This document shows, piece by piece, positions 9,414 through 19,278 of a stretch of 64,000 nucleotides of DNA. The notes beneath the pieces are model-generated. The model was not told the DNA's origin and searched no databases. It worked only from the letters and a program-made list of their open reading frames with translations. The translations under genes were made by a program, and so were the position numbers. The stretch lies in NCBI GenBank assembly GCA_964551995.1, contig CAZKFD010000034.1:1-64000 (forward strand). The letters run 5' to 3'. This stretch comes from DATKJS01 sp964551995 (GTDB lineage Bacteria > Acidobacteriota > Aminicenantia > Aminicenantales > Saccharicenantaceae). Every line of letters begins with the position of its first letter. The first letter of the stretch is position 1.

Positions 9414-10765
9414 CAGGACCTCCTCAGGGAATTCATGAGGCTTTCGAACTCGGCCAGGAAGCCCTCCCGACCCTTGGAGGCCAGTCCTCCGGCCGTGACT
9501 TCGGTCCGCTCCCGGCCTTCGTCGAGGACGATCCGGATCTCCCGGGGCGGCCAGTAGAAGGCCAGGAAGATGCCGGCCGTCACCAGAAAGCATCCCGTCC
9601 AAATCAGGTCCGCGCCCGGGTCGCGGGCCGCCTCGAGCACAGAGAACTCCGAGCCGTGGAACGATTTCAGGACAAAGGACAGGTCCGTAGTCGTCCCCGA
9701 GTGCATAGTCTCGAAATCCGGATAGTTGGCGAATATCCACCCCGAGAAGATCTTCTCGGGCCCGCGCCACCCCTCCACGAGGGCGGACGGGTTGTTCGGT
9801 TCCTCCGACCTCGTTTCGACCTGGCTTCCGTCGCCGATGACAAAATCCGGGACGAAGCGCGTGACCGAGATCTGGGTGACGTCCGCGTCGTCCACCGCGG
9901 CCTTCTCTCCGACGCCCAGCCGGACGGTGCGGACGAAGCCGGGGTCGTTTTTCTTCCGGACGGCGATCTCGAGCGTCGGCCGATCCCAGCTCAGGCCGTA
10001 GCCTGTCTGGTAGAGGGTGAATCCCTTGTAGGTCAGGGGCCTGTTGACTTGGATCGTCCGCGTGAGGACGGCGGCTCCCCCTTCAACGACCGTCACCGTG
10101 CTCTTCCAAGCCTTCACCATGCCCTGAGGATAGTATTCCGTCTCGAAACGGTCGAGGCGGACCTCGAAGGAAGACCGCGGGACCCCGGCCGTCTGCCCCT
10201 CGGCGAGCTCCAGGTGGGTCCGGAAGCCGGCCAGACCGCTCACGATCCCGCCGCAGATAACGACCAGGAGGCCGAGGTGGACGATGTCGGAGCCCAGCCA
10301 GCCCAGCCTCCGCTTTTGGGCCAGGATATGCGAGCGCTTTTCTCCGGCCCGGCTCTGCACCCGGTAGTGATGCGAAACGAGCGCGGCCGCAAAACTCTTC
10401 CTGACTTCCTCGACGGGGGCGTTCTTACCGAAACGGCTCCGGACCCTCAGGGCCGCGAGCGCGGCCGGTTCGGACTCGACGCTCGGGCCGAAAGCGCGCC
10501 GCCACTTGCCGGGAAGGCGGGAGAGCGTGCAGACGACCGTATTGAGGGCGAGGAAGAAGAGCAGCGCCAGATACCAGCCCGAATGATACAGACCCGTCAG
10601 CTGAAGGCCGGCGAGGACGCCGGCGAGCGACCCGTATCGGGCGGCGTAGAAGGCGGGGGCCTGTCCCTGAGGGATGAGCGTCCCGACGACCGCCGCGAAG
10701 GCCAGGATGATCAACAGGGTGATGGCCAATTTGACCGACGCGAAAAATGACCAGACAGATCGCAT
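9413..10765 (-). CDS. resB: System II cytochrome c maturation protein ResB/Ccs1
   Basis: Membrane partner of CcsA in haem delivery and apocytochrome reduction. The N-terminus has the ResB hallmark FFASVKLAITLLIILAFAAV helix followed by GTLIPQG, then further helices near residues 65-90 and 170-190, a large periplasmic domain, and a final helix near 400. I start at the ATG with GGGGAG five to six bases upstream (450 aa). An earlier in-frame ATG 45 bases upstream has no ribosome site. It is translationally coupled to ccsA by TGATG. No thioredoxin-like CcdA or ResA gene is adjacent, so these must lie elsewhere. Confidence 0.9.
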   Translation of the reverse strand: MRSVWSFFASVKLAITLLIILAFAAVVGTLIPQGQAPAFYAARYGSLAGVLAGLQLTGLYHSGWYLALLFFLALNTVVCTLSRLPGKWRRAFGPSVESEPAALAALRVRSRFGKNAPVEEVRKSFAAALVSHHYRVQSRAGEKRSHILAQKRRLGWLGSDIVHLGLLVVICGGIVSGLAGFRTHLELAEGQTAGVPRSSFEVRLDRFETEYYPQGMVKAWKSTVTVVEGGAAVLTRTIQVNRPLTYKGFTLYQTGYGLSWDRPTLEIAVRKKNDPGFVRTVRLGVGEKAAVDDADVTQISVTRFVPDFVIGDGSQVETRSEEPNNPSALVEGWRGPEKIFSGWIFANYPDFETMHSGTTTDLSFVLKSFHGSEFSVLEAARDPGADLIWTGCFLVTAGIFLAFYWPPREIRIVLDEGRERTEVTAGGLASKGREGFLAEFESLMNSLRRS

Positions 10766-10885
10766 GTCCACTCCCCGCACCCGCCGGAGCGGGCCGGGCT
10801 CAAAGCTCATTAATGATATTGGAATGATGGGGAATTGGCAATCCCGCGCTTGTCCATATCAGCGCCGGAGGGACCGGGAAGACGA

Positions 10886-11299
10886 TCAGCGCAGGCCCAG
10901 CCAGAACACGCTGAAGAGCAGGATGCCGAGGACGAGCAGCGTTACGGCCACGTAGACGCCGTCGCGCTGGCGGATGAAGGCCACGACCGAGAAGGCGACG
11001 CGCATAACCGGCGTCGCGACGAGAAGGATGAGCCCGGCCATGATGAAGCCCCGGCCGCGAAACCGGGCGCTCTCCGCGAGGATGCGGGCGATCTCCCGGT
11101 AGCTCCGGGGCTCGCTGTGGAAGATCCGGTAGGAGGCCGTTTCCCCACCGTGCCGCAGGAGGAAGATCAGGCCCCCGATGAAGGCGACCGCCGCCGAAAT
11201 GAGGAGCCCGCAGCGGAGCAGACCGCTGATGATCCTGTCGACCTCTTCGTCCGACCAGCCGTGCCGCCGGCCGGGCTCAGATTCTTCCGGTGAGCGCAT
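10886..11299 (-). CDS. DUF1634 membrane protein
   Basis: The 137-aa protein has three hydrophobic helices (about residues 30-50, 82-100 and 115-135) with short polar loops, the build of the DUF1634 family. Such proteins are typically encoded next to a TauE/SafE permease and are assumed to be its small partner. Here the gene overlaps the TauE/SafE gene upstream by 23 nt, which supports co-translation and a shared role. The biochemical function of the family is unknown. Confidence 0.75.
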   Translation of the reverse strand: MRSPEESEPGRRHGWSDEEVDRIISGLLRCGLLISAAVAFIGGLIFLLRHGGETASYRIFHSEPRSYREIARILAESARFRGRGFIMAGLILLVATPVMRVAFSVVAFIRQRDGVYVAVTLLVLGILLFSVFWLGLR

Positions 11300-12119
11300 T
11301 GAAGATCATCTCCACGCCGAGGGCGAGAATAACGACGTTGAAGACCCGGCGGAGCCACCGCGTGGGTGTTCGGGACAGCACGCGCGTCCCGATGATCGAG
11401 CCGGCCAGAACGCCCAGCATGACGGGCAGGGTCAGCCCCGGGTCGATGTAGCCCCGGTGCAGGTAGATGCCGGCGCTGCTCGCCGCGGTGACGCCGATCA
11501 TGAAGTTGCTGGTCGCGGTCGAGACCTTGAACGGGATCCTCATCACCCGGTCCATGGCGATCACTTTGAGGGCTCCCCCGCCGATGCCCAGCAGGCCCGA
11601 GATCACGCCCGCCATGGATGACACTCCGAGGCCCGCGGGCGCGCGCCGGACGTGGTAGCGGACGAGGCCCCGGAGCGACGGGTATTCCCCGTCCATGCGG
11701 AGCCGGGCCGCGACCGGGCCCGACGACCGGGGCAGGGAATCAGATGAATCGGGCGGCTGGAGGATCGACGCGACGACGTTGCCGATGAGAACGATCCCGA
11801 AGATGAAGGCGATCAGCGAGGGGGCGGCGACGGCCGCCAGGCAGGCCCCGCCGATCGCGCCGAGCGTCGTCCCCATCTCGAGGAACATGCCCACCCGGAT
11901 GTTGCTAAACCCTTCCTTGACGTAGGCGGAGGCCGCCCCTGAGGACGTCGCGATCACGGACACGAGCGACGCCCCGATGGCATAGTGGATGTCCACGCCC
12001 AGGGCAAGCGTCAGGAACGGCACGATCACGATCCCCCCGCCGAGGCCCGTCAGGGCCCCGAGCAGGCCGGCGATGACCGAGACGCCGAGGACCGTCGCCG
12101 TCAGTCCGAGGATGCTCAC
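11277..12119 (-). CDS. TauE/SafE-family sulfite/organosulfur anion exporter
   Basis: Integral membrane protein of about eight helices, with the family's two glycine-rich half-repeats GALTGLGGGIVIVP (near residue 20) and GLLGIGGGALKV (near residue 175). TauE/SafE members move sulfite, sulfoacetate or related anions across the inner membrane, but the substrate cannot be predicted from sequence. The length of 280 aa is typical. It overlaps the DUF1634 gene and follows a methyltransferase gene by 21 bp. Confidence 0.85.
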   Translation of the reverse strand: MSILGLTATVLGVSVIAGLLGALTGLGGGIVIVPFLTLALGVDIHYAIGASLVSVIATSSGAASAYVKEGFSNIRVGMFLEMGTTLGAIGGACLAAVAAPSLIAFIFGIVLIGNVVASILQPPDSSDSLPRSSGPVAARLRMDGEYPSLRGLVRYHVRRAPAGLGVSSMAGVISGLLGIGGGALKVIAMDRVMRIPFKVSTATSNFMIGVTAASSAGIYLHRGYIDPGLTLPVMLGVLAGSIIGTRVLSRTPTRWLRRVFNVVILALGVEMIFNALTGRI

Positions 12120-12140
12120 CGGGGGCCCTTTCTCAACATC

Positions 12141-12569
12141 TCAAAACCAGGTTCTGCGCTTATATTCCACGTAGGCTTGGCCGAATTTGGCCTCGAGGGC
12201 GCGCTCCTCGTTCCTGACCCTCCTCAACTGAACCGGCACGAGGAGCGCCAGGAGAACGAGCCATTCGGGCCTTCGCGCGCAGACAACCAGGGACAGCAAC
12301 ACGAGGAATCCAAAGACATAGATTGGGTGTCGCACCTTCGAATAGATTCCATTTGTAACAAGCTCCTGCGCGCGGGCCCTGACGGTGAAGGATCGTCCGA
12401 GCTGGATGTGGGCGATGGCCCAGAGGATGAGAGATGGGAAGAAGATCGCGAGGCCGGCATAGGTCCATCCGCCTGTCGGGTAACGATCGAAGACAAATAA
12501 AATGATGGCAAGCGGCCCGATGATGCCGAGAATCATGAACACGATGTTGAGCGTGCGCGTACCTGCCAT
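12141..12569 (-). CDS. Isoprenylcysteine carboxyl methyltransferase-like membrane methyltransferase
   Basis: Small membrane protein of about four helices. The C-terminal half carries the SAM-binding pattern GIYSKVRHPIYVFGFL and a downstream RNEERALEAKFGQAYVEY motif, as in ICMT/PEMT-type methyltransferases. Bacterial members methylate unknown small hydrophobic or lipid substrates. I start at the ATG preceded by GGAGG at 12 nt (142 aa). A longer in-frame start 72 bases upstream lies in non-hydrophobic sequence lacking family features. Confidence 0.75.
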   Translation of the reverse strand: MAGTRTLNIVFMILGIIGPLAIILFVFDRYPTGGWTYAGLAIFFPSLILWAIAHIQLGRSFTVRARAQELVTNGIYSKVRHPIYVFGFLVLLSLVVCARRPEWLVLLALLVPVQLRRVRNEERALEAKFGQAYVEYKRRTWF

Positions 12570-12684
12570 GCCTGTGTAACGCCTCCAGGCACGCACGACT
12601 ATAATGCCCTCCGGAAACAGTGTCAAGGAAGGCGGCGGCAAGAAACGGGATCAGAATGCCGGCAGAAAGGGGACCGACGGGGCA

Positions 12685-13269
12685 TCAGCCCGGTTGACGG
12701 GCGAGGATCGCCTCCGCCGTCTCGGCCACCCGGGCGATGGTCTTCGCGTCGAGGCGGACTTCGCTCCCGGCCCTGGCCCCGGTCGCGACGACAGGGTAGA
12801 CCTTTTTGAAGCCGCACATGCCGAACGTGCGAAGGTGACGCTCAAGGACTGCGCCGTATGACAGCTCGTCGGGATTGCCCTGGGTCAGGATGAAGACGAG
12901 CTTCTTTCCCGGGTCGAGCCGCGTCGCACCGGGGTTCGTCCGGAAGTCGGGCTTGAGGTAGGAGTAAAAACGATCGAGGAGCCCTTTGGCCTGGGCGTTG
13001 ATCTCGCCCATGTAGACCGGCGCCGAGATGACGACCAGGTCCGAGAGGCGTACATCTTCGAGGACCGCCCTGAGGTCGTCCTCCGCGACGCAAACCTCCG
13101 ACGTGCTCTTGCACGACATGCACGCCTGACACCCGCGGTACGAGAGCCGGTTGAGCTCGTAGACCTTGGCGCGTTTGCCGCCTTCCCCGAGGCGTTCGAG
13201 GAGGGCGCGGACGATCGCCGCGCCGTGCCCCTGGGTTCTCGGACTCCCGATAATGGCTGTGATCTTCAT
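12685..13269 (-). CDS. NADPH-dependent FMN reductase / iron-sulfur flavoprotein-like
   Basis: Flavodoxin-like fold. The N-terminal phosphate-binding loop GSPRTQGHGA binds FMN, and APVYMGEINAQAKGLLDRFY is the second conserved stretch. Between them lies a cysteine motif (GCQACMSCK plus a later VCVAEDD) typical of iron-sulfur flavoproteins that carry a [4Fe-4S] cluster and transfer electrons in anaerobes. The length of 194 aa is right. It stands alone between the methyltransferase and the tRNA gene. The donor and acceptor are unknown. Confidence 0.85.
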   Translation of the reverse strand: MKITAIIGSPRTQGHGAAIVRALLERLGEGGKRAKVYELNRLSYRGCQACMSCKSTSEVCVAEDDLRAVLEDVRLSDLVVISAPVYMGEINAQAKGLLDRFYSYLKPDFRTNPGATRLDPGKKLVFILTQGNPDELSYGAVLERHLRTFGMCGFKKVYPVVATGARAGSEVRLDAKTIARVAETAEAILARQPG

Positions 13270-13353
13270 GCATATCCTCGCTCTGCTTCGGGGATTAAAA
13301 GAACATTACCACCGCGGAGGAGACCAGTCAATAAAGGCGGGAAAATGGCAAGA

Positions 13354-13425
<72 letters not shown>

Positions 13426-13616
13426 TTTCGAAGTGCTTCGAAGCACCTAGAAATTAAACGATTTGGCCCGACCTGTCAAGGCGCGCTCCTCGCCGCCGGA
13501 CCCGAAATCCGCCCGCGCTCCAGTTTGGGCTTTTCAAACAGGGGCGATTCGAATACAATAACTCTCCGTTTCAGCACCGCCGCTGAAATCGATTCTCCGG
13601 ACGGACGGCGCGCACG

Positions 13617-16600
13617 ATGAACATGATCATCAAGAAGCTCGAGCTGCAGGGGTTCAAATCCTTCGTCGACCGGACCAAGATCGTCTTCCACCCCGGCATC
13701 ACGGCCGTCGTCGGCCCGAACGGGACGGGCAAGAGCAACCTCGTCGACGCCATGCTCTGGGTCCTCGGCGGCCACCGCCAGAAGACCGTCCGCGGCGACC
13801 GGACCGAGGACGTCATCTTCAACGGGAACGCCAAGAAGCCCGCCCTCAACATGGCCGACGCCGTCCTGACGCTGGGCAACGAAGAGGAAGAGCTCACCGT
13901 CTCCCACCGCGTCTTCCGGTCCGGCGAGAGCGAGTACCGGATGAACGGCAAGACGGTCCGTTTGAAGGACGTTACGGGCGAGCTCTGGAGACACGCCATC
14001 GGCGAGAAGGAGTACTTCGTCATCGAGCAGGGGGCCATCGGCAACTTCGTCACCTCCAAGCCGGTCGAGAAGCGGGCCTTCATCGAGGAGGCCGCGGGCA
14101 CGGCCTATTACAAGGACAAGAAGAAGCAGGCCCAGTCGAAGCTCGAAACGACCGAACAGAACCTTATCCGCCTCGAGGATATCATCATCGAGGTCGAGAA
14201 AGCCAAGAATTCCCTCCAGCGCCAGGCCCAGGCGGCCAACCGCTACCGCCGCCTCCGCGAGCGCATCCGCGACCTCACTTCGCACCATTACGAGAGAAAG
14301 GCCGCCAACCTGGACCGGGCCCAGAAGGAGGCGGCGTCCCTCTACGTCGCGGCCCTGTCCGGCGAGCACGCCGTAGCCGAGACTCTCCGGGAGGGAGAAA
14401 AGGTCCTGACCGCCAAGCGCCACGAGCTCTGGGATCTCGAGAAATCGCTCAAAGAGAGCCAGGAGCGCCATTACGCCCTGAAGGCCAACCTCGCCCGGCT
14501 CGAGGCCGATGTCGAGCGCGAGTCCAAGCGGGTCGAGTTTTTCGAAGAAAAGAAGACCCGCTCCGAGGCCGACAGGGACGAGCTTCTCGCCGACGTCATC
14601 CTCCTCGCCAGGGAGCTCGAGGAGGGCAAAGGCCGGATGAGCGACCTCGCGGAGACGTTCGAGGCCGACCGGGCCGAGGCCGGCCGAGCCGGGGATCTCC
14701 TCGAACAGACCCGGCAGGAGAAGGCCCGGGAAGAAAAGGGGATCGAAGAGCTCCGCGCGGCCTATCTCCAGGCTCTTCAGGACCTCACCGAAGCGAAAAA
14801 CGAGGCCGTCAGGACCGACAAGGAGCTCGAGCTGCAGGCCCGCCAGGAGGAAAAGCTGGCCGCCCAGCTCGAGGGTGAGACCCGCGAGCTAGAGACGAGC
14901 ACGACCCGCACGGTGGACCTCGAGAGCGAGATCGCCGGCCACCTGGCCCGCAGGACTTCCTCCGAGCGCAGAGCGGAAGAGCTCCGGACCGCGCTCGACG
15001 CGGCGGCTGCGGCCCTGGCCGCGACCCAGGCGGAATTCGACGCCGGCAAGGCGAAGCGCGACGAGATCGCGCACCATCTCCAGGCCCTGACGAGGATCGA
15101 GGAGAAGGAGCGCGGCGAAGCCGCGACGGGAGACGTTCCGGAAACTCTGGGGATCCTGGCCGACCTCATCCGGACGAGCTCCGAGGACGCGCCGCTCTTC
15201 GACGTTTTTTGGAAAGAAGAGGCCAGATCGCGGGTCGTGCCCGCCGAGGAGTTCCTGAAAGCCATGCCCGAGGGGCTCAAGGGAAGCTATCTGCTCATCC
15301 ACTCCCAGGACAGGCCGGGAGTGCCCGCGGAGGTTCTTGGCCGCCCGGAGGTCGTGGGGCTCCTCAAGAGCCGGCTCGAGCCTCACGAAAAAATGAAAGA
15401 CGGGCTCGCCCGCCTTGAGGACGCGGTCATTGTCCGGAGCGTCGGGGACGCGGTCAGGATCTGGCTCGACTACCCCGAGCTCAATTTCCTGACGCCTGCC
15501 GGCGACCTCCTCCTCTCCTCCGGCCTGCTGAAGCTCGGAGAGAGGACCGAGGGCATGATCGCCCTGACTGCCGAGATCAGGAAACTCGAAGGCGAGGCCG
15601 TGCGCCTCGACGCCGAAAGGGAGCCTCTCGCTGAACTCCTCGGCCGAGAAATCACGGAAAAGGCCGCCCTCGAACAGGAGCTCGAGAGAGAGCGGGAGCT
15701 CCTGGCGGGCGCCGAGCGGGCCCTTCAGGACAGGCAGAAGGAGCACAAGTTCAGCCTGGCCGAGGGGGAAAGGATCCGCACGACCCGGGACATCGTGCGG
15801 CGCGAGTTCGAGCTCCTGCGCGGGGAAAAGGAAAAACTGGGCAAGACACTCCGGGGGCTCGAGTCGACCGTCGGCGCGCGAGCGTCCGCGTGCCGGGATC
15901 TCAAGGAAAAAATCGAGGAGAAGGAACGGGCCCTGGCGGACGGGGTGGAGCGGGTCAACGCCGCGGAGCGGCGCTTCTTCGAAACCCAGGCCGGCCTCGA
16001 CCTTCTCCGGGAAAAGATGAACGGCCTCGAAGGCCAAATCCGGATGACCGAGAAGCGCAAGGAGGCGGCCGGTTCCAAGATCAGCCTGCTCGAGGAAGAC
16101 GCGCGGAGAAGCGAGGAGGACAAGGCGCGTCTCAGGGACGATATCGAGGCCCGACGGGAGAAGGCCCGGGCGCTCGCCTCCGAGCAGTCCGGACTGGAAT
16201 CGGCCCTGGCGGAGACCGAATCGGCGCTCCAGAAAGCCCGGAAGGATATCGAGGAGCGGGAGGCGTCGGTCGAGGAAACGCGGCGCAAGGGAGAGGCGGC
16301 CAAGGACGAGCGCGTCCGCCACGAGATCCGCAAGGCCGAGATCGACCGCGACCTTGTCAACCTTGAGGAGACGTGCTGGCAGGAGCTCAAGAAGACCGTG
16401 GCCGAACTTAAGGCGGAGGCCGAGGCCGGCGCCACGCTTGCGGCGGAGGCCCCGCCGGCCGCGCCCGAAGAGGAAATCGAGGAGATCGGCGAAGCGCCCG
16501 AGGAGGAAACGGAGGAAGCCCCCGCAGAAGCGCCCGGACTGTCCGAAACGGCCGGAGCACAGCCGGAGGCGGTCAAGCCCCGCCGGACGGCGAAAAAATG

Positions 16601-17303
16601 GCGGCCGCTTGCCGAGATGGCCGACGAGGAGATCGAGGCCGAGCTCGAGGACGCGCGCGAGAGCCTCAACCGCTACAAGGCCGTCAACCTCATGGCCGAA
16701 GAAGAGTATCTCGACCAGAAGAAGCGCTACGATTTTCTCGTCCAGGAGCGTCAGGACCTCCGGGACTCCATCCGTTCGACCGAGGAGGCCATCCTCAAAA
16801 TCGACGAGGAGAGCAAGATCCAGTTTCTCAAGGCCCTCGAGGAGGTCAACAAGAACTTCCTGGAGATCTTCACCGTCCTGTTCAAGGGCGGGAACGCCGA
16901 GGTCAAGCTCCTCGAGCCGGAAAATCCCCTGGAGAGCGGCGTCGAGATCGTTGCCCAGCCGCCGGGGAAAAGGGTCCAGAACCTCAACCTCCTCTCGGGA
17001 GGCGAGAAGTCCCTGACGAGCCTGTCCTTCCTCTTCGCGCTGTTCCGCTACCGGCCGTCCCCGTTCTGCTTCCTGGACGAGGTCGACGCCGCGCTCGACG
17101 ACGTCAACCTGGCCCGTTTCCTCGACCTCCTGAAGGTCATCAAGCACCAGACGCAGTTCGTCCTCATCACCCACAACTACAAAACGATGGAAGTGGCGGA
17201 CTACATCTATGGGACGACGATGCCGGAGCCGAACATGACGCGGCTCCTGTCGGTGAAGCTCGAGAAAAAGAGCGGCGGCGAGGCCCCGAACAACCTGACG
17301 TGA
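13617..17303 (+). CDS. smc: Chromosome segregation ATPase SMC
   Basis: Head ATPase of the condensin-like complex that organises and segregates the chromosome. The N-terminal head has Walker A GPNGTGKSN (about 33-41). Long coiled coils flank a hinge region near 510-640. The C-terminal head has the ABC signature LLSGGEKSLT and Walker B FLDEVDAALDD. At 1228 aa it is slightly longer than most bacterial SMCs. The extra length is explained by an Ala/Glu/Pro-rich stretch (about residues 936-995) inserted in the C-terminal coiled coil. An in-frame ATG two codons later is an alternative start. No ScpA or ScpB gene lies next to it. Confidence 0.95.
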   Translation: MNMIIKKLELQGFKSFVDRTKIVFHPGITAVVGPNGTGKSNLVDAMLWVLGGHRQKTVRGDRTEDVIFNGNAKKPALNMADAVLTLGNEEEELTVSHRVFRSGESEYRMNGKTVRLKDVTGELWRHAIGEKEYFVIEQGAIGNFVTSKPVEKRAFIEEAAGTAYYKDKKKQAQSKLETTEQNLIRLEDIIIEVEKAKNSLQRQAQAANRYRRLRERIRDLTSHHYERKAANLDRAQKEAASLYVAALSGEHAVAETLREGEKVLTAKRHELWDLEKSLKESQERHYALKANLARLEADVERESKRVEFFEEKKTRSEADRDELLADVILLARELEEGKGRMSDLAETFEADRAEAGRAGDLLEQTRQEKAREEKGIEELRAAYLQALQDLTEAKNEAVRTDKELELQARQEEKLAAQLEGETRELETSTTRTVDLESEIAGHLARRTSSERRAEELRTALDAAAAALAATQAEFDAGKAKRDEIAHHLQALTRIEEKERGEAATGDVPETLGILADLIRTSSEDAPLFDVFWKEEARSRVVPAEEFLKAMPEGLKGSYLLIHSQDRPGVPAEVLGRPEVVGLLKSRLEPHEKMKDGLARLEDAVIVRSVGDAVRIWLDYPELNFLTPAGDLLLSSGLLKLGERTEGMIALTAEIRKLEGEAVRLDAEREPLAELLGREITEKAALEQELERERELLAGAERALQDRQKEHKFSLAEGERIRTTRDIVRREFELLRGEKEKLGKTLRGLESTVGARASACRDLKEKIEEKERALADGVERVNAAERRFFETQAGLDLLREKMNGLEGQIRMTEKRKEAAGSKISLLEEDARRSEEDKARLRDDIEARREKARALASEQSGLESALAETESALQKARKDIEEREASVEETRRKGEAAKDERVRHEIRKAEIDRDLVNLEETCWQELKKTVAELKAEAEAGATLAAEAPPAAPEEEIEEIGEAPEEETEEAPAEAPGLSETAGAQPEAVKPRRTAKKWRPLAEMADEEIEAELEDARESLNRYKAVNLMAEEEYLDQKKRYDFLVQERQDLRDSIRSTEEAILKIDEESKIQFLKALEEVNKNFLEIFTVLFKGGNAEVKLLEPENPLESGVEIVAQPPGKRVQNLNLLSGGEKSLTSLSFLFALFRYRPSPFCFLDEVDAALDDVNLARFLDLLKVIKHQTQFVLITHNYKTMEVADYIYGTTMPEPNMTRLLSVKLEKKSGGEAPNNLT

Positions 17304-17370
17304 CGGGTCCCGCCCCGCGGAGGCAAGAGGCATGACGACCGCCGGCGGTCCCGGCTAGAAGGAGGGAAAG

Positions 17371-18882
17371 ATGACGTTCTATCTGTGGATCATCCTGGCC
17401 TATCTCCTGGTGTTGACGGCCCTGAACTTCGTCCGGGCCAGGCGCATCAAGAACCAAGAGCAGTTCATGGTCGCGGGCCGGAGCCTCAAGTGGCAGGTCA
17501 TGGTCTTCACGCTGATCTGCACCTGGATCGGCTCGGGGACCTTCATCAGCGGGGCCGAGTTCGCCTCGAAGGCCGGCTTTTCGGCCCTGTGGCTGGCGGC
17601 CGGCGCCTGGTTCGGCATCGTCATCATCTATTTCCTGGCGGCGAAAATCCACACCCTCGGGGAATACACCGTGGGAGACGTGCTCGAGGTCCGCTTCGGC
17701 CCCGCGGCCCGGCTCTTCGGGGCCATCGCCCTGATCCTGTCGTTTATCGCCATCGTCTCCTACCAGTTCGTCGCCGGCGGCTTCATCCTGAACGTGATCA
17801 CGAACGGGAAGATCTCGGAAGCGACGGGGACATGGATCTCCGCCGTATTCGTCATTCTCTTCACAACGCTCGGGGGCATGGTCGCCATCGCCTACACGGA
17901 CCTGCCGAACGGGATCATCATCGTCCTGGCCTGCCTGCTGGCCGTGCCCTTCGTCATCTCGGCGGCAGGAGGGCTCCACGGCGCCGAGAAGGTCCTGCCC
18001 TCGGGCTACTTCGCGGTCATCAACCACCAGTTCGGCGCCCACCCATGGCTTAAGGCGATCGGCTACTTCCTGTCGACCCTGTTCCTGCTGATGGGCGTCC
18101 AGAGCATGTACCAGAAATTCTACAGCGCCAAGTCGGCCAGGGACGCGAAAAAAGCCGTGGCTTGGTGGACGGTCGGGACGATCTTCGTCGAGACGGTCGT
18201 CGTCGTCATCGCCGTCTTCGGCTACAGCAGGCTCCGAGGCCAAATCGACCTCAGCGTGCCCAAGGCGGGCGGCAAGGTCGTGCTCATGGCGGCAAAAAGC
18301 CTGGTGCCCGCCCCGGTCGGGGTGCTGCTCCTCGGCGCCGCCTGCGCCGTCGTCATCTCCACGGGGATGAACTACCTGCTCTCGCCGTCGACGACGGTCA
18401 TGCGCGATATTTACCAGAGGTTCATGAAGAAGGACGCCAGCCAAGCGAAGCTCGTCGCCTTGCAGAAGATCATGGTCGTCGTCATAGGCGTCCTGGCTTT
18501 CCTTTTGGCGACACAGCTCAAGAGCGTCCTGGCCATGAGCTTCTTCGCTTACACGATCTACGGCGTCGCCATCACTCCCGCGCTTATCTCGGCCCTGGCC
18601 TGGAAGCGCGCCACGAAGGCGGGCGGGTTGGCCTCCATTGTCGCCGGCACCGTCGTTTGCCTCTTTTTCTTCATCATATCCAAGGTCCTGCCCGCGTCGC
18701 AGGTTCCCGACGGCGATCCCTGGGGCATCCCGCTGATCTACCCGGCGATCGTCGCCTCGCTTGTCGCCCTCGTCGTCGTCAGCCTCCTGACGCCCAAGCC
18801 GAAGCCCGAGGAGCTCGAGAAGTTCTTCCCGAAGCCCTCCAAGGCAGCCGAGCCCGCCGCCTGTGTCAAAGTCGAGCCATGA
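17371..18882 (+). CDS. Sodium:solute symporter (SSS family)
   Basis: Inner-membrane transporter of about 13 helices that uses the sodium gradient to import a solute. Family marks include the N-terminal FMVAGRSLKW segment after helix 1, the GSGTFISGAEFASKAG stretch of helix 2, and AAKSLVPAPVGVLLLGAACAVVISTG in the second half. The length of 503 aa is typical. The C-terminus ends in a short Lys/Pro-rich tail. GAAGGAGGG precedes the ATG. The gene follows smc by 67 bp, perhaps by read-through. The substrate (sugar, amino acid, carboxylate) cannot be assigned. Confidence 0.85.
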   Translation: MTFYLWIILAYLLVLTALNFVRARRIKNQEQFMVAGRSLKWQVMVFTLICTWIGSGTFISGAEFASKAGFSALWLAAGAWFGIVIIYFLAAKIHTLGEYTVGDVLEVRFGPAARLFGAIALILSFIAIVSYQFVAGGFILNVITNGKISEATGTWISAVFVILFTTLGGMVAIAYTDLPNGIIIVLACLLAVPFVISAAGGLHGAEKVLPSGYFAVINHQFGAHPWLKAIGYFLSTLFLLMGVQSMYQKFYSAKSARDAKKAVAWWTVGTIFVETVVVVIAVFGYSRLRGQIDLSVPKAGGKVVLMAAKSLVPAPVGVLLLGAACAVVISTGMNYLLSPSTTVMRDIYQRFMKKDASQAKLVALQKIMVVVIGVLAFLLATQLKSVLAMSFFAYTIYGVAITPALISALAWKRATKAGGLASIVAGTVVCLFFFIISKVLPASQVPDGDPWGIPLIYPAIVASLVALVVVSLLTPKPKPEELEKFFPKPSKAAEPAACVKVEP

Positions 18883-18895
18883 TCTGTTTCTATCT

Positions 18896-19278
18896 CCGTA
18901 TAGGGGTAGAACCGGGACCATCCTTATCCCCCGCGCTTCGCTCCCCCCGGAACCAGTCCCGTGACGGAAGGGGGTCCAGGGGGATATTTCCTCCTGGCCG
19001 CAGGACGCTGTCGCGTCGGAGGAGGGGAGGCAGGGAGCCGATTTGGCGACCGTTGGAAGGGGGACGGCGGAGCGGATTCCCCCTCCAAGGGGGCGGTTCC
19101 CCCGTCGGGCGTGAGGAGAACTCCGGCTACAAAGCTCAATACTCGTTTCGGATATTCCCCAGAAGTGCGGCTCCGAGCCACTCCGCCGCACTTCTGCTGG
19201 TCGCTCCTCGGGATCCGCTCCCTGCCGGCCTCCCTCCGCTACGGGGGCTTTCGGATGGCCCCGGTTCCACCCTAAGAG
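18896..19278. repeat. MITE-like intergenic element with terminal inverted repeats
   Basis: The 479-bp gap after the symporter holds no credible gene. It is bounded by imperfect inverted repeats. The left end, near 18901-18923, reads TAGGGGTAGAACCGGGACC then ATCC. The reverse complement of the right end, about 19251-19273, reads TTAGGGTGGAACCGGGGCC then ATCC; 19 of 23 positions agree. Inside is a perfect 11-bp inverted repeat (AGAAGTGCGGC at 19161-19171 and its complement at 19185-19195). Next comes a 31-bp block (19198-19228) that recurs with 27 of 31 identities at 28119-28149. This looks like a dispersed non-coding element. Confidence 0.5.

Noticed and set aside
14889..17333. Long open frame antisense to smc (also 1856-3748 and 17167-19293 on the minus strand)
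   Set aside because: High GC leaves long antisense frames. The products are low-complexity Arg/Leu/Asp-rich with no motif, while the plus strand codes clear families.
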